A stretch of 8,295 nt of DNA from Patescibacteria group bacterium (lineage in GTDB: Bacteria > Patescibacteriota > Patescibacteriia > Patescibacteriales > UBA12465): NCBI GenBank assembly GCA_021734825.1, contig JAIPIE010000035.1:1-8295 (forward strand), written 5' to 3'. This document shows positions 1 through 5,901 of this stretch, piece after piece. How positions within the stretch are numbered: position 1 is the first letter of the stretch; every line of letters begins with the position of its first letter. A program made the position numbers and the translations under genes. Under the pieces are notes generated by a model. It did no database searches, was not told the DNA's origin, and saw nothing but the letters and a program-made list of their open reading frames with translations.

Positions 1-469
1 CATTATCGGCATGATTATTTTTCATCCAATTTTTTCTCGGTACTTAGAAAATTTAAAAAATAAATATTTAAAGATTATCGGCAATGCTTTTAGCTTATCC
101 TTGTCGGCACAGTTAACTGTCTGGCCCTTACTTGCGATAAAAAGCGGTGGTGTTTCTTTAATTGCACCACTTACTAATGTTTTTGCTTTCGCCGTTTTCG
201 GACCAATAGTACTATGTTTACTCGGAGCCCTGGGTGTTAATTTGCTATTCACCCATATTAATTTAGCTTGGCTGGGAGCTTACCAATTACTACACTATTT
301 ATTAGTGCTAGCGCGTTTGAGTATAAAGCTACCGGGAGCCTATCTTGTCACGCCAGATTTTAAAAGTGTTTATGCCTATTTATATTATTTTGTTTTAATT
401 TTAATTTTATGTTTTTATTATCGACGACAAAGACAACAAAAAAAGCGCGGAGATTATCCGCGCTCTTAG
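1..469 (+). CDS. comEC: ComEC/Rec2-family DNA-uptake channel, C-terminal part (5' end outside window)
   Basis: This is the C-terminal part of the polytopic competence-domain protein that in naturally transformable bacteria passes single-stranded DNA across the cytoplasmic membrane. The frame is open to the window edge, so the ATG at 11 is probably internal. The visible 152 residues from that Met show the family's closing pattern: a basic loop (about residues 9-22), the segment LSLSAQLTVWPLLAIKSGGV, then SLIAPLTNVFAF and several hydrophobic segments (roughly 25-45, 50-78, 85-105 and 120-137). The chain ends in a short basic tail rich in Arg, Lys and Gln. Many ComEC proteins continue into a metallo-beta-lactamase-like domain; here translation stops just after the last membrane segment, so that domain is absent. 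The last codons overlap a minus-strand terminator. It converges with rpmB at 14 bases. The family call is by pattern recognition; function in uptake is inferred. Confidence 0.82.
   Translation, partial: IIGMIIFHPIFSRYLENLKNKYLKIIGNAFSLSLSAQLTVWPLLAIKSGGVSLIAPLTNVFAFAVFGPIVLCLLGALGVNLLFTHINLAWLGAYQLLHYLLVLARLSIKLPGAYLVTPDFKSVYAYLYYFVLILILCFYYRRQRQQKKRGDYPRS
434..464 (-). terminator. Intrinsic terminator of rpmB, embedded in the comEC 3' end
   Basis: Positions 444-451 (AGCGCGGA) and 457-464 (TCCGCGCT) form a perfect 8-bp, mostly G-C stem with a 5-base loop. Read on the minus strand the stem is followed by six T and then more T-rich sequence (443 down to 433). On the plus strand no T tract follows, so the signal points to rpmB transcription, which ends 20 bases upstream of it. 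The same bases encode the last eight amino acids of ComEC. Confidence 0.82.
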
Positions 470-483
470 GAAAATAAAAAAAT

Positions 484-672
484 TTATTTCTTCGCTTCTA
501 CTTCGTGTTTAGCCATAGTTCTTATACAGCTAGTGCAGACCTTCAACTTTAATCCATCCACAGTTTTAGTTTGGAGATTAATGCCTTGGCGTTGCAGAGT
601 TTGAATTTTAGAATGAGAACGACTAGCACCTTTCGTTGCACTGCGTCTACATAGGTCACATCTTTTTGGCAT
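484..672 (-). CDS. rpmB: Large-subunit ribosomal protein bL28, zinc-binding form
   Basis: bL28 is a small protein of the 50S subunit. The 62-residue product begins MPKRCDLC, matching the family start MxKRCxxC, and carries a second cysteine pair in VCTSC (C5/C8 and C46/C49). This is the four-cysteine arrangement of the zinc-binding form of the protein. The centre has the SHSK and NLQTK segments typical of the family. I chose the ATG at 672 because it fits the conserved N-terminus; a TTG at 705 would add 11 residues with no resemblance to L28. No Shine-Dalgarno is visible before it. A promoter lies at 755-782 and a terminator at 434-464, so the gene is probably transcribed alone, opposite to its neighbours. 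The length is normal for bL28. Confidence 0.93.
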   Translation of the reverse strand: MPKRCDLCRRSATKGASRSHSKIQTLQRQGINLQTKTVDGLKLKVCTSCIRTMAKHEVEAKK

Positions 673-754
673 ATACTTTTTAAACGACCGAGAGGAATGC
701 ACCAAAAATACGGGCTTTTTCGGCGGCCGCTATGTTTAAAATTTTGATGCTTAA

Positions 755-782
755 ATATTAGCACATTTTTAAAATTAATCAA
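755..782 (-). promoter_or_regulatory. Probable extended -10 promoter of rpmB
   Basis: On the minus strand there is a -35 TTGATT (782-777), a 16-base spacer, and a -10 TAATAT (760-755) preceded by TGC (763-761), i.e. an extended -10. Transcription would start near 748 and leave a leader of about 75 bases before the rpmB ATG. That leader contains the palindrome GCGGCCGC at 723-730 but no convincing Shine-Dalgarno. The match is to general sigma-70 consensus; there is no direct evidence of activity. Confidence 0.6.
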
Positions 783-786
783 GGTA

Positions 787-795
787 TGCTAAAAT
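787..795 (+). promoter_or_regulatory. Possible extended -10 element for the M50 protease gene
   Basis: TGCTAAAAT fits an extended -10 (TGn plus TAAAAT) 41 bases upstream of the ATG at 837. The -35 position is only AT-rich (TTTTAA at 767-772). The element sits back to back with the rpmB promoter, so the two could compete for polymerase. The AT-rich background makes chance matches likely, hence the modest confidence. Confidence 0.4.
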
Positions 796-836
796 AATAT
801 CAATTATTAATAGAGTTTAATATCTTTTTATATTTT

Positions 837-1436
837 ATGTTAGCTATATTTCAAATACTGGTTTTAATTTTTTCGGCAGTTATTCATGAATACATGCACG
901 GCTGGATGGCTGATCGTTTGGGTGATAGCACGGCTCGTGATGCTGGACGCTTAACACTTAATCCTTTGGCTCACCTGGAATGGTTTGGTTCTTTGCTTGT
1001 ACCTGGCTTAATGCTTGTGTCGGGCATGCCTTTTATTTTTGGATGGGCTAAGCCGGTGCCATATAATCCTTATAATCTGAGTGACCGACGCTGGGGTGGG
1101 GCGAGGGTGGCGCTGGCCGGACCTTTAGCAAATTTTGTGGTAGCTTTATTTTTTGCTCTCGTTTGGCGTTTTATGCCTTTTATTAGTTTAACTTTCTCCG
1201 GCTTAATCGCAATAATCGTTTATATCAATTTGATTTTAATGATTTTTAACTTATTACCAATCCCACCTCTTGATGGTTCAAAAATATTGGCACCTTTTTT
1301 GTCAGCTGAGTGGAGGTTAAAATATTTAAGCTTGGAGCGCTATGGCTTCATTTTTGTAATTTTATTTGCTTGGCTTGGCTTTTCTTATATTTTACCGCTT
1401 ATTCATTTCCTTTTTAAGATAATGGCTGGCGCTTAG
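837..1436 (+). CDS. Site-2-protease-like intramembrane zinc metalloprotease (peptidase M50 family)
   Basis: The 199-residue, strongly hydrophobic protein belongs to the compact M50 group without a PDZ domain. The zinc-binding HEYMH motif (H17, E18, H21) lies in the first membrane segment. The third zinc ligand is D146 in the NLLPIPPLDG motif of a later helix. Between them are GWAKPVPYNPYNL and the GPLANF segment, both typical of this family. Membrane segments fall at roughly 2-20, 52-66, 90-113, 118-143 and 167-192. Relatives cut membrane-bound proteins such as anti-sigma factors, but the substrate here cannot be read from the sequence. The ATG at 837 puts HExxH at the usual distance from the N-terminus; there is no Shine-Dalgarno. 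It precedes rpsL by 243 bases with a terminator-like hairpin between, so it is probably a separate transcription unit. No catalytic residue is missing. Confidence 0.92.
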   Translation: MLAIFQILVLIFSAVIHEYMHGWMADRLGDSTARDAGRLTLNPLAHLEWFGSLLVPGLMLVSGMPFIFGWAKPVPYNPYNLSDRRWGGARVALAGPLANFVVALFFALVWRFMPFISLTFSGLIAIIVYINLILMIFNLLPIPPLDGSKILAPFLSAEWRLKYLSLERYGFIFVILFAWLGFSYILPLIHFLFKIMAGA

Positions 1437-1480
1437 GAGTAATAGCTTATATTAAGCAATAATTTGGACTTGAGCTAATC

Positions 1481-1509
1481 TTGACTTATTGTTTAGCTTT
1501 TGTTAAAGT
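1481..1509 (+). promoter_or_regulatory. Probable main promoter of the rpsL-rpsG-fusA operon
   Basis: TTGACT (1481-1486, five of six -35 bases) is followed by a 17-base spacer and TAAAGT (1504-1509), which is preceded by TGT and so makes an extended -10. This is the best promoter match in the window. The predicted start near 1516 gives a leader of about 164 bases before rpsL. The terminator-like hairpin at 1526-1545 would begin about 10 bases into that RNA. Confidence 0.65.
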
Positions 1510-1525
1510 AATCAGGTAATAACTC

Positions 1526-1552
1526 TATCCTGAGAGGTCAGGATATTTTGTT
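1526..1552 (+). terminator. Terminator-like hairpin: end of the M50 transcript and/or attenuator of rpsL
   Basis: TATCCTGA (1526-1533), loop GAGG, and TCAGGATA (1538-1545) form a perfect 8-bp stem, followed directly by TTTTGTT. It lies 90 bases after the protease stop codon, so it can end that transcript. It is also downstream of the best rpsL promoter, so it could end new rpsL transcripts early. The T tract is short and interrupted, so efficiency is uncertain. Confidence 0.65.
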
Positions 1553-1585
1553 ATCATAAAAAAGTAATTTATTACAGAGAGAAGA

Positions 1586-1656
1586 GCACTCAGGATGAGT
1601 TTGCCCGTTCTTTGTTCGGGTTCAGGTCCGAAATTAATTTAAAAATTATCCTGAGC
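1586..1656 (+). promoter_or_regulatory. Long stem-loop in the rpsL leader, candidate regulatory RNA
   Basis: CTCAGGAT (1589-1596) pairs perfectly with ATCCTGAG (1648-1655). The stem can continue inward to 1602/1642 with one G-U pair and one mismatch, giving about 13 pairs in 14 positions. Inside are two mutually exclusive small hairpins: CCCG/CGGG (1604-1607 with 1617-1620) and TTCGG/CCGAA (1615-1619 with 1628-1632). The outer arms repeat the arms of the upstream hairpin at 1526-1545, so the four segments can exchange partners. Control of the str operon through this leader is inference. Confidence 0.5.
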
Positions 1657-1679
1657 ATTTATTAAATGTAAAAAGCATT

Positions 1680-2105
1680 ATGCCGACTATTAATCAACTG
1701 GTCCGAAAGGGCAGAAAATCAAAAAAGAAAGGAGCCTCATCCTTGGCTTTGCATACAACTTTAGACTCACTTCATCGCAAAAAGAAAGTGAACGCTAAGG
1801 GAGCTCCATTTAAGCAAGGTGTTTGCGTGAAGGTTACAACTACTACTCCAAAAAAACCTAACTCAGCTTTACGTAAAATTGCTCGTGTGCGTTTGTCTAA
1901 TGGTATGGAAGTAACTGCTTATATTCCGGGCATGGGCCACAACTTGCAAGAGCACTCAATTGTGCTAATCAAGGGTGGCAAAACAAAAGATCTGTCCGGT
2001 GTTCGTTATAAGGTTGTCCGTGGCGTTTATGACGCTGCTGGTGTTGAAGCTCGTCGACAGGGAAGAAGTGCTTATGGCGCTAAGAAGCCAAAGGCAGGTA
2101 AATAA
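1680..2105 (+). CDS. rpsL: Small-subunit ribosomal protein uS12
   Basis: S12 sits at the decoding centre of the 30S subunit and controls accuracy. The 141-residue protein starts MPTINQLVRKGR and contains TTTPKKPNSALRK (54-66) and GHNLQEHSIVLI (86-97), all family hallmarks. An extra segment of about 13 residues before GVCVKV (residues 20-46) gives the longer form seen in Firmicutes such as Bacillus (138 residues) rather than the 124-residue E. coli form. The lysines that correspond to the E. coli streptomycin sites are present (K58 and K103). In the next loop the usual KDLPGVRY reads KDLSGVRY, so S106 replaces the proline equivalent to E. coli P90; D104, the residue that RimO modifies in other bacteria, is kept. 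There is no Shine-Dalgarno. It is first in the rpsL-rpsG-fusA unit. Confidence 0.98.
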   Translation: MPTINQLVRKGRKSKKKGASSLALHTTLDSLHRKKKVNAKGAPFKQGVCVKVTTTTPKKPNSALRKIARVRLSNGMEVTAYIPGMGHNLQEHSIVLIKGGKTKDLSGVRYKVVRGVYDAAGVEARRQGRSAYGAKKPKAGK

Positions 2106-2119
2106 ATTTTTATTATAGA

Positions 2120-2183
2120 AAGGCAGTAGCTAATCTTGTTAATAATATAGGTGCGCATTAATAATAGCTGATGATGCAGCCTT
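2120..2183 (+). promoter_or_regulatory. Possible S7 feedback element in the rpsL-rpsG gap
   Basis: The 87-base gap can fold into a nested stem: AAGGC (2120-2124) with GCCTT (2179-2183), then CAGTAGCTA (2124-2132) with TAGCTGATG (2165-2173) with one mismatch and one wobble (C2124 can join only one of these), then TTAAT (2139-2143) with ATTAA (2157-2161). In E. coli the S12-S7 gap is where S7 binds its own mRNA to repress translation. Equivalent function here is inferred from position only; many short AT-rich pairings are expected by chance. Confidence 0.35.
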
Positions 2184-2192
2184 GCATGAATT

Positions 2193-2675
2193 ATGAGAGG
2201 AAAACAAGCCCCCAAGAGAGATATCGCTGGGGATAGTAAATACAACGATAAAAATATTACCAAATTGATCAATTATGTGATGCAAGATGGTAAGAAAACT
2301 GTAGCCGAGCGCATTGTTTACGGTGCTTTTAATGTTATTAAAGAAAAAACCAAGCAGGATCCTCGCCACGTGTTTAATAAGGCCATGAAGAAGGTTTCTC
2401 CCTTAGTTGAAGTTCGTGGTAAACGTGTCGGCGGCGCCAACTATCAGGTTCCATTCCAAGTTCGTGGTGAGCGTCGTTTTTATTTAGGTTGTAATTGGAT
2501 TATTTCTTCAGCCCATGCTCGTCGTGGCCATTCAATGGCGGAAAAGATGTCGGCTGAAATTCTTGATGCTTCTAATGGTGAAGGGGCAGCTGTTAAGAAG
2601 AGGGAAGCGGTACATAAGATGGCAGAGGCTAATAAGGCTTTTGCTCACTTTTCTCGATCTCGATCTTCTAAATAA
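2193..2675 (+). CDS. rpsG: Small-subunit ribosomal protein uS7
   Basis: S7 starts assembly of the 30S head by binding the 3' domain of 16S rRNA and lies near the E site. The 160-residue protein has the universal elements in order: KYNDKNITKLINYVMQDGKK (16-35), IVYGAFN (41-47), KRVGGANYQVPFQV (77-90) and the C-terminal KKREAVHKMAEANKAFAH (135-152). Its length is close to the usual 156. The N-terminus (MRGKQAPKRDI) is divergent from the common MPRRR start but equally basic. The chain ends in a Ser/Arg tail (residues 153-160) encoded by a short repeat of TCTCGA near 2653-2666, in place of the more usual Tyr-Arg ending. The ATG at 2193 has no Shine-Dalgarno. S7 is the usual feedback regulator of this operon in E. 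coli. Confidence 0.98.
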   Translation: MRGKQAPKRDIAGDSKYNDKNITKLINYVMQDGKKTVAERIVYGAFNVIKEKTKQDPRHVFNKAMKKVSPLVEVRGKRVGGANYQVPFQVRGERRFYLGCNWIISSAHARRGHSMAEKMSAEILDASNGEGAAVKKREAVHKMAEANKAFAHFSRSRSSK

Positions 2676-2759
2676 ATTTTATTTTTTATTTAGATTTATA
2701 TTAAAAATAAATTTTTAAGTTTTTTCTATAATTTTTAAAAAAAGTTAATTCTAGATTCT

Positions 2760-4844
2760 ATGCCTCGTGAATATTCTTTAGATAAAATTAGAAACATTGG
2801 TATCATGGCTCACATTGACGCCGGTAAAACAACCTTTACTGAGCGTGTTTTGTTTTACACTGGCAAAAAACATAAAATTGGTGAAGTTCATGAAGGGGCT
2901 GCCGAGATGGATTGGATGGAACAGGAAAAAGAGCGCGGTATCACTATTACTTCGGCCGCTACCACTTGTTTTTGGAAAGGTAATAAAATTAATATTATTG
3001 ATACTCCTGGTCACGTTGACTTTACCGTTGAGGTAGAAAGATCTTTACGTGTGCTTGATGGCGCCATTGCCGTCTTTGATGGTCAGGCTGGCGTTGAGCC
3101 ACAATCGGAAACAGTTTGGCGACAGGCAGATAAATATCATGTTCCTCGTCTTTGCTTCGTTAATAAAATGGATAAGATGGGAGCTGATTTTTACATGAGC
3201 ATGGACTCAATTAAAAAACGTTTAAGTCCGAAAGCGGTGGCTATTCAGTTGCCAATTGGCGCGGAGGATAATTTAACTGGAGTTGTTGATTTATTAGAAC
3301 GTAAAGCTTATAATTTTTCCGGAAATTTTGGTGTTACTATTACCGAAATAGAAGTGCCAGCTGATTTAAAAGATAAGGTGGAAGAGTTTCGCTCTGAATT
3401 AGTAGAGAGAGCTGTTGAATGCGATGAGGTTGTAATGGAAAAATATTTAGCAGGAGAAGAAATATCGTTGGCAGAATTAAAGAGTTCTATCCGCACCGGT
3501 GTGATGAATAATGCTATTTATCCAGTTTTATGTGGTACCGCTTTGCAGAATATTGGCGTTCAATTTGCCCTCGATGCTGTTAATGATTATTTGCCATCTC
3601 CACTTGATGTTCCTCCCTTGGAAGCTACAGATCTTGACGATGCTGAAAAGAAATATCCAATCGCCGCTGATGATAATGCTCCTTTTGTTGGTTTAGCTTT
3701 TAAAATTGCTACCGACCCTTTTGTGGGTAAGTTATGTTTCGTCCGTGTTTATCAGGGCGTACTCCAGGCTGGTTCTTATATTACTAACTCTTCTACTGGT
3801 AATAAAGAACGCATCGGTCGTTTAGTGCGCATGCATTCTAATCATCGTGAAGAAATTAAAGAAATTTATGCTGGTGATATCGCCGCGGTTATTGGTTTAA
3901 AAAATACTACCACTGGTAATACTCTGTGTGATGAAAATAATCCTGTTCTATTAGAGTCTATCGATTTTCCAGAGCCAGTTATTAAGATTGCGGTTGAACC
4001 TAAAACTAAGGCTGATCAAGAAAAAATGGGTGTTGCCTTGGCTCGCTTAGCCGAAGAAGATCCTACTTTCCGTGTTGAAACTGACGAAGAAACAAATCAG
4101 GTTCTTATTTCTGGTATGGGTGAGCTACATTTAGATATTATTGTTGATCGCATGAAGCGAGAATTTGGGGTTGAGGCTAATGTTGGCAACCCTCAGGTGT
4201 CTTATCGTGAAACTATTACTCAGAAAGCTGAAGCTGAACATAAATTTATTAAGCAGTCCGGTGGACGTGGTCAGTATGGTCATTGTTTCTTGAGAGTTGA
4301 ACCATCCGGTGAAGGCAAGGGTTATCAATTCCTTGATGAAGTTAAAGGTGGTGTAATTCCGAAGGAATATATTCCAGCCATCGAAAAAGGTGTGAAAGAA
4401 GGTCTACTTTCTGGTGTTGTGGCAGGATACCCAATGGTTGATGTTACAGTTGCAGTTACTTATGGAAGTTATCATGAAGTTGATTCTTCCGAAATTGCTT
4501 TTAAAATGGCAGGTATCTTTGCTTTTAAGGACGCTTGTCAAAAGGCCAAGCCAGTTTTATTAGAACCTATAATGAAAGTCGAGGTAACGACTCCAGAAGA
4601 TTACATGGGTAATATTATTGGTGATTTAAATTCTAAACGTGGACAAATTGAAGAAATGACTGATCGTCCTAATGGAATTAAAGCAATTCAAGCCAAAGTG
4701 CCTTTAGCAGAAATGTTTGGTTATGCCACTTCTTTACGTTCTATGTCTCAGGGCCGCGCCAATTATACTATGGAGTTCTTGCATTATAGTGAAGTGCCTC
4801 GTAGCGTTCTAGAGCAGATTAAAGAAAAGAGTGGTAAGTCATAA
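2760..4844 (+). CDS. fusA: Elongation factor G
   Basis: EF-G is the GTPase that moves tRNAs and mRNA through the ribosome and, with RRF, recycles ribosomes. All 694 residues of a full-length protein are present. G-domain motifs are AHIDAGKTT (G1, 17-25), RGITIT (G2, 59-64), DTPGHVDF (G3, 81-88, with catalytic H85), NKMD (G4, 135-138) and GTA (G5, 259-261, in place of the common GSA). Domain II spans about 300-390. Domain III holds ISGMGELHLDI (450-460). Domain IV holds the tip segment GSYHEVDSSE (569-578), with H572 as the counterpart of E. coli H583, and domain V begins near 605. The 84-base gap before it is nearly all A and T, has no Shine-Dalgarno, and holds an isolated TATAAT (2727-2732) without a matching -35. 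The following gene starts two bases after its stop. Confidence 0.99.
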   Translation: MPREYSLDKIRNIGIMAHIDAGKTTFTERVLFYTGKKHKIGEVHEGAAEMDWMEQEKERGITITSAATTCFWKGNKINIIDTPGHVDFTVEVERSLRVLDGAIAVFDGQAGVEPQSETVWRQADKYHVPRLCFVNKMDKMGADFYMSMDSIKKRLSPKAVAIQLPIGAEDNLTGVVDLLERKAYNFSGNFGVTITEIEVPADLKDKVEEFRSELVERAVECDEVVMEKYLAGEEISLAELKSSIRTGVMNNAIYPVLCGTALQNIGVQFALDAVNDYLPSPLDVPPLEATDLDDAEKKYPIAADDNAPFVGLAFKIATDPFVGKLCFVRVYQGVLQAGSYITNSSTGNKERIGRLVRMHSNHREEIKEIYAGDIAAVIGLKNTTTGNTLCDENNPVLLESIDFPEPVIKIAVEPKTKADQEKMGVALARLAEEDPTFRVETDEETNQVLISGMGELHLDIIVDRMKREFGVEANVGNPQVSYRETITQKAEAEHKFIKQSGGRGQYGHCFLRVEPSGEGKGYQFLDEVKGGVIPKEYIPAIEKGVKEGLLSGVVAGYPMVDVTVAVTYGSYHEVDSSEIAFKMAGIFAFKDACQKAKPVLLEPIMKVEVTTPEDYMGNIIGDLNSKRGQIEEMTDRPNGIKAIQAKVPLAEMFGYATSLRSMSQGRANYTMEFLHYSEVPRSVLEQIKEKSGKS

Positions 4845-4846
4845 TT

Positions 4847-5476
4847 ATGACCTTTAAAGAAAATCAAAATTTTAATAAAGAAATAACGAAAAATAAAGAA
4901 GAAAGAAGTATTGAAGACATGGAAGGGCGCTTAATGGACATTTGTGCTCGTCACGGCAATCCGATTAAATTTCGTCGTCATGGTAACGAGACGCCGTCGG
5001 AGATTCCGCCATTACGTGATTTTGAAGGGGATGGGCATAATGGTAAGTATAAAAATACCTTAAAATTTATTCAAGAAGGCATGATGAAGTTCTTGTGTAG
5101 CCCTATTTTTACCGATAGTTTTGGTAAGGATCACAGTAGCCGTCGTATCTGGGAAGGAATAGAGGCGGATTACAAAGAGGTTGAAAATGCCTTATTTGCT
5201 GAAGGACTCTATAATTATTATAATTGTAATGCATTAAATACTCATTGTTGGTCAATTATTCACATGCTTAAAGATCTTAGCCATACCCCTAGCGCTTGTT
5301 ATCCTGTTAGCCTGACCCTACGTTTAGATAAAATATTCAATCAGTGTCAAAATAATATTCCCACAAAGGAAGTCTATGATAATAGCTCAGATGAAGAAAA
5401 AATCGCTTGCATACCTAAGATAGAATCAGTAATGAGAGAAATATTAGCCTTAATTTCCGTTGAATCAAAAAATTAA
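4847..5476 (+). CDS. Hypothetical protein, unrecognised family, coupled to fusA
   Basis: I do not recognise this 209-residue protein. Its ATG lies two bases after the fusA stop, so translation is probably coupled to fusA. The protein is soluble in appearance: no signal peptide and no membrane segment. The first 25 residues are charged and Asn/Lys-rich, probably disordered. A second Met at residue 25 (MEGRLMDICARHGN) would be an alternative start at the edge of the folded part. Seven cysteines are spread through the chain (C33, C84, C127, C134, C151, C167, C188), and histidines cluster with them around 133-146, but there is no regular CxxC zinc motif. The middle (residues 71-145) looks mainly helical and has several aromatic residues. 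The frame is open over 630 bases with codon use like its neighbours, which supports a real gene. A translation-related role is only guilt by association. Confidence 0.8.
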   Translation: MTFKENQNFNKEITKNKEERSIEDMEGRLMDICARHGNPIKFRRHGNETPSEIPPLRDFEGDGHNGKYKNTLKFIQEGMMKFLCSPIFTDSFGKDHSSRRIWEGIEADYKEVENALFAEGLYNYYNCNALNTHCWSIIHMLKDLSHTPSACYPVSLTLRLDKIFNQCQNNIPTKEVYDNSSDEEKIACIPKIESVMREILALISVESKN

Positions 5477-5478
5477 TA

Positions 5479-5487
5479 TAAGGAGGT
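5479..5487 (+). promoter_or_regulatory. Consensus Shine-Dalgarno of the gene at 5497
   Basis: TAAGGAGGT begins three bases after the preceding stop codon, and its AGGAGG core ends 10 bases before the ATG. It fixes the start at 5497. It is the only near-perfect ribosome binding site in the window; the ribosomal protein and elongation factor genes lack one. Confidence 0.9.
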
Positions 5488-5496
5488 TTTAAGCTT

Positions 5497-5823
5497 ATGC
5501 GTGAACAACTAAAAAAAGCTTTAAAACTAGCGAGAAAAAGCCATAATGCTGTTATCTTTTTTGATGCTGAAGCCCCAGAAGATTCTTTTGCTATTTTAGA
5601 CCTTGATTATTATGAAAAAATAGCCAATCCTGAAGCCCTGGACCAGAAAGATGCTGTGTATAAAGCAAATTTGACAGAAGAAGATTTAACTGATAAAATA
5701 AATCGCGAAATATCTGACCTGAAAAATCAAGAAGATGCTGAATATTTAGCTGAAGAAAGCAAAACAAGAAAGAACTGGAATATCCCGCCAAACATCAAGA
5801 ATAAGGCAGAGAACAATAAATAA
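5497..5823 (+). CDS. Small acidic hypothetical protein between fusA and tuf
   Basis: This 108-residue protein is not one I can name. It starts with a basic helix (MREQLKKALKLARKS, 1-15), then a likely beta hairpin with VIFFDAEAPEDSFAILDLDYYEKI (19-42). A helical segment follows, TEEDLTDKINREISDLKNQ (60-78), with an acidic stretch around 79-87, and then a basic tail containing NWNIPPN (93-99). There is no membrane segment and no cysteine. The beta part ending in a DxDYYEKI pattern loosely recalls the N-terminal fold of Phd/YefM antitoxins (short strand, then LxxYExL), but no toxin gene is adjacent and I would not assign that function. The start is well fixed by the Shine-Dalgarno. It lies 20 bases after the gene at 4847 and 90 bases before tuf, so it is probably in the same transcript. 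Confidence 0.82.
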   Translation: MREQLKKALKLARKSHNAVIFFDAEAPEDSFAILDLDYYEKIANPEALDQKDAVYKANLTEEDLTDKINREISDLKNQEDAEYLAEESKTRKNWNIPPNIKNKAENNK

Positions 5824-5854
5824 TTTACAAATTTAAAAAATATTAATTAATTTC

Positions 5855-5901
5855 ACGGCTGGTTTCCTCTATATAGGAAAGAAACCCCTTTAGGGGGCCG
5901 T
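5855..5901 (+). promoter_or_regulatory. Structured tuf leader, possible three-way junction
   Basis: ACGGC (5855-5859) pairs with GCCGT (5897-5901) and encloses two perfect hairpins: TTTCCT/AGGAAA (5863-5868 with 5875-5880) and CCCC/GGGG (5885-5888 with 5893-5896). Joining segments are TGG, GAAA and none. A competing fold pairs GGTTT (5861-5865) with AAACC (5882-5886), which breaks the second hairpin. No T tract follows, so it is not a terminator. It ends 12 bases before the tuf ATG. A TTTACA (5824-5829) upstream could be a -35 but has no good -10. I cannot match it to a known riboswitch class. Confidence 0.55.

Noticed and set aside
484..705. Longer bL28 starting at a TTG at 705
   Set aside because: The extra 11 residues do not resemble bL28, while the ATG at 672 gives the conserved MPKRCDLC start.
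1615..1632. tRNA-like T-arm (TTCGG, GTTCAGGT, CCGAA) in the rpsL leader
   Set aside because: The loop is 8 bases and not the TTCRANN pattern, and no acceptor, D or anticodon arms can be built around it.
2727..2732. Consensus TATAAT between rpsG and fusA as an internal promoter
   Set aside because: There is no -35-like hexamer at 15-19 bases, and the gap is nearly pure A/T, where such a match is expected by chance.
5855..5901. Hammerhead, twister or mini-ykkC (guanidine-II) RNA in the tuf leader
   Set aside because: The hammerhead CUGANGA core is absent, the twister core does not fit, and only one ACGG is present where guanidine-II RNAs have two ACGR loops.
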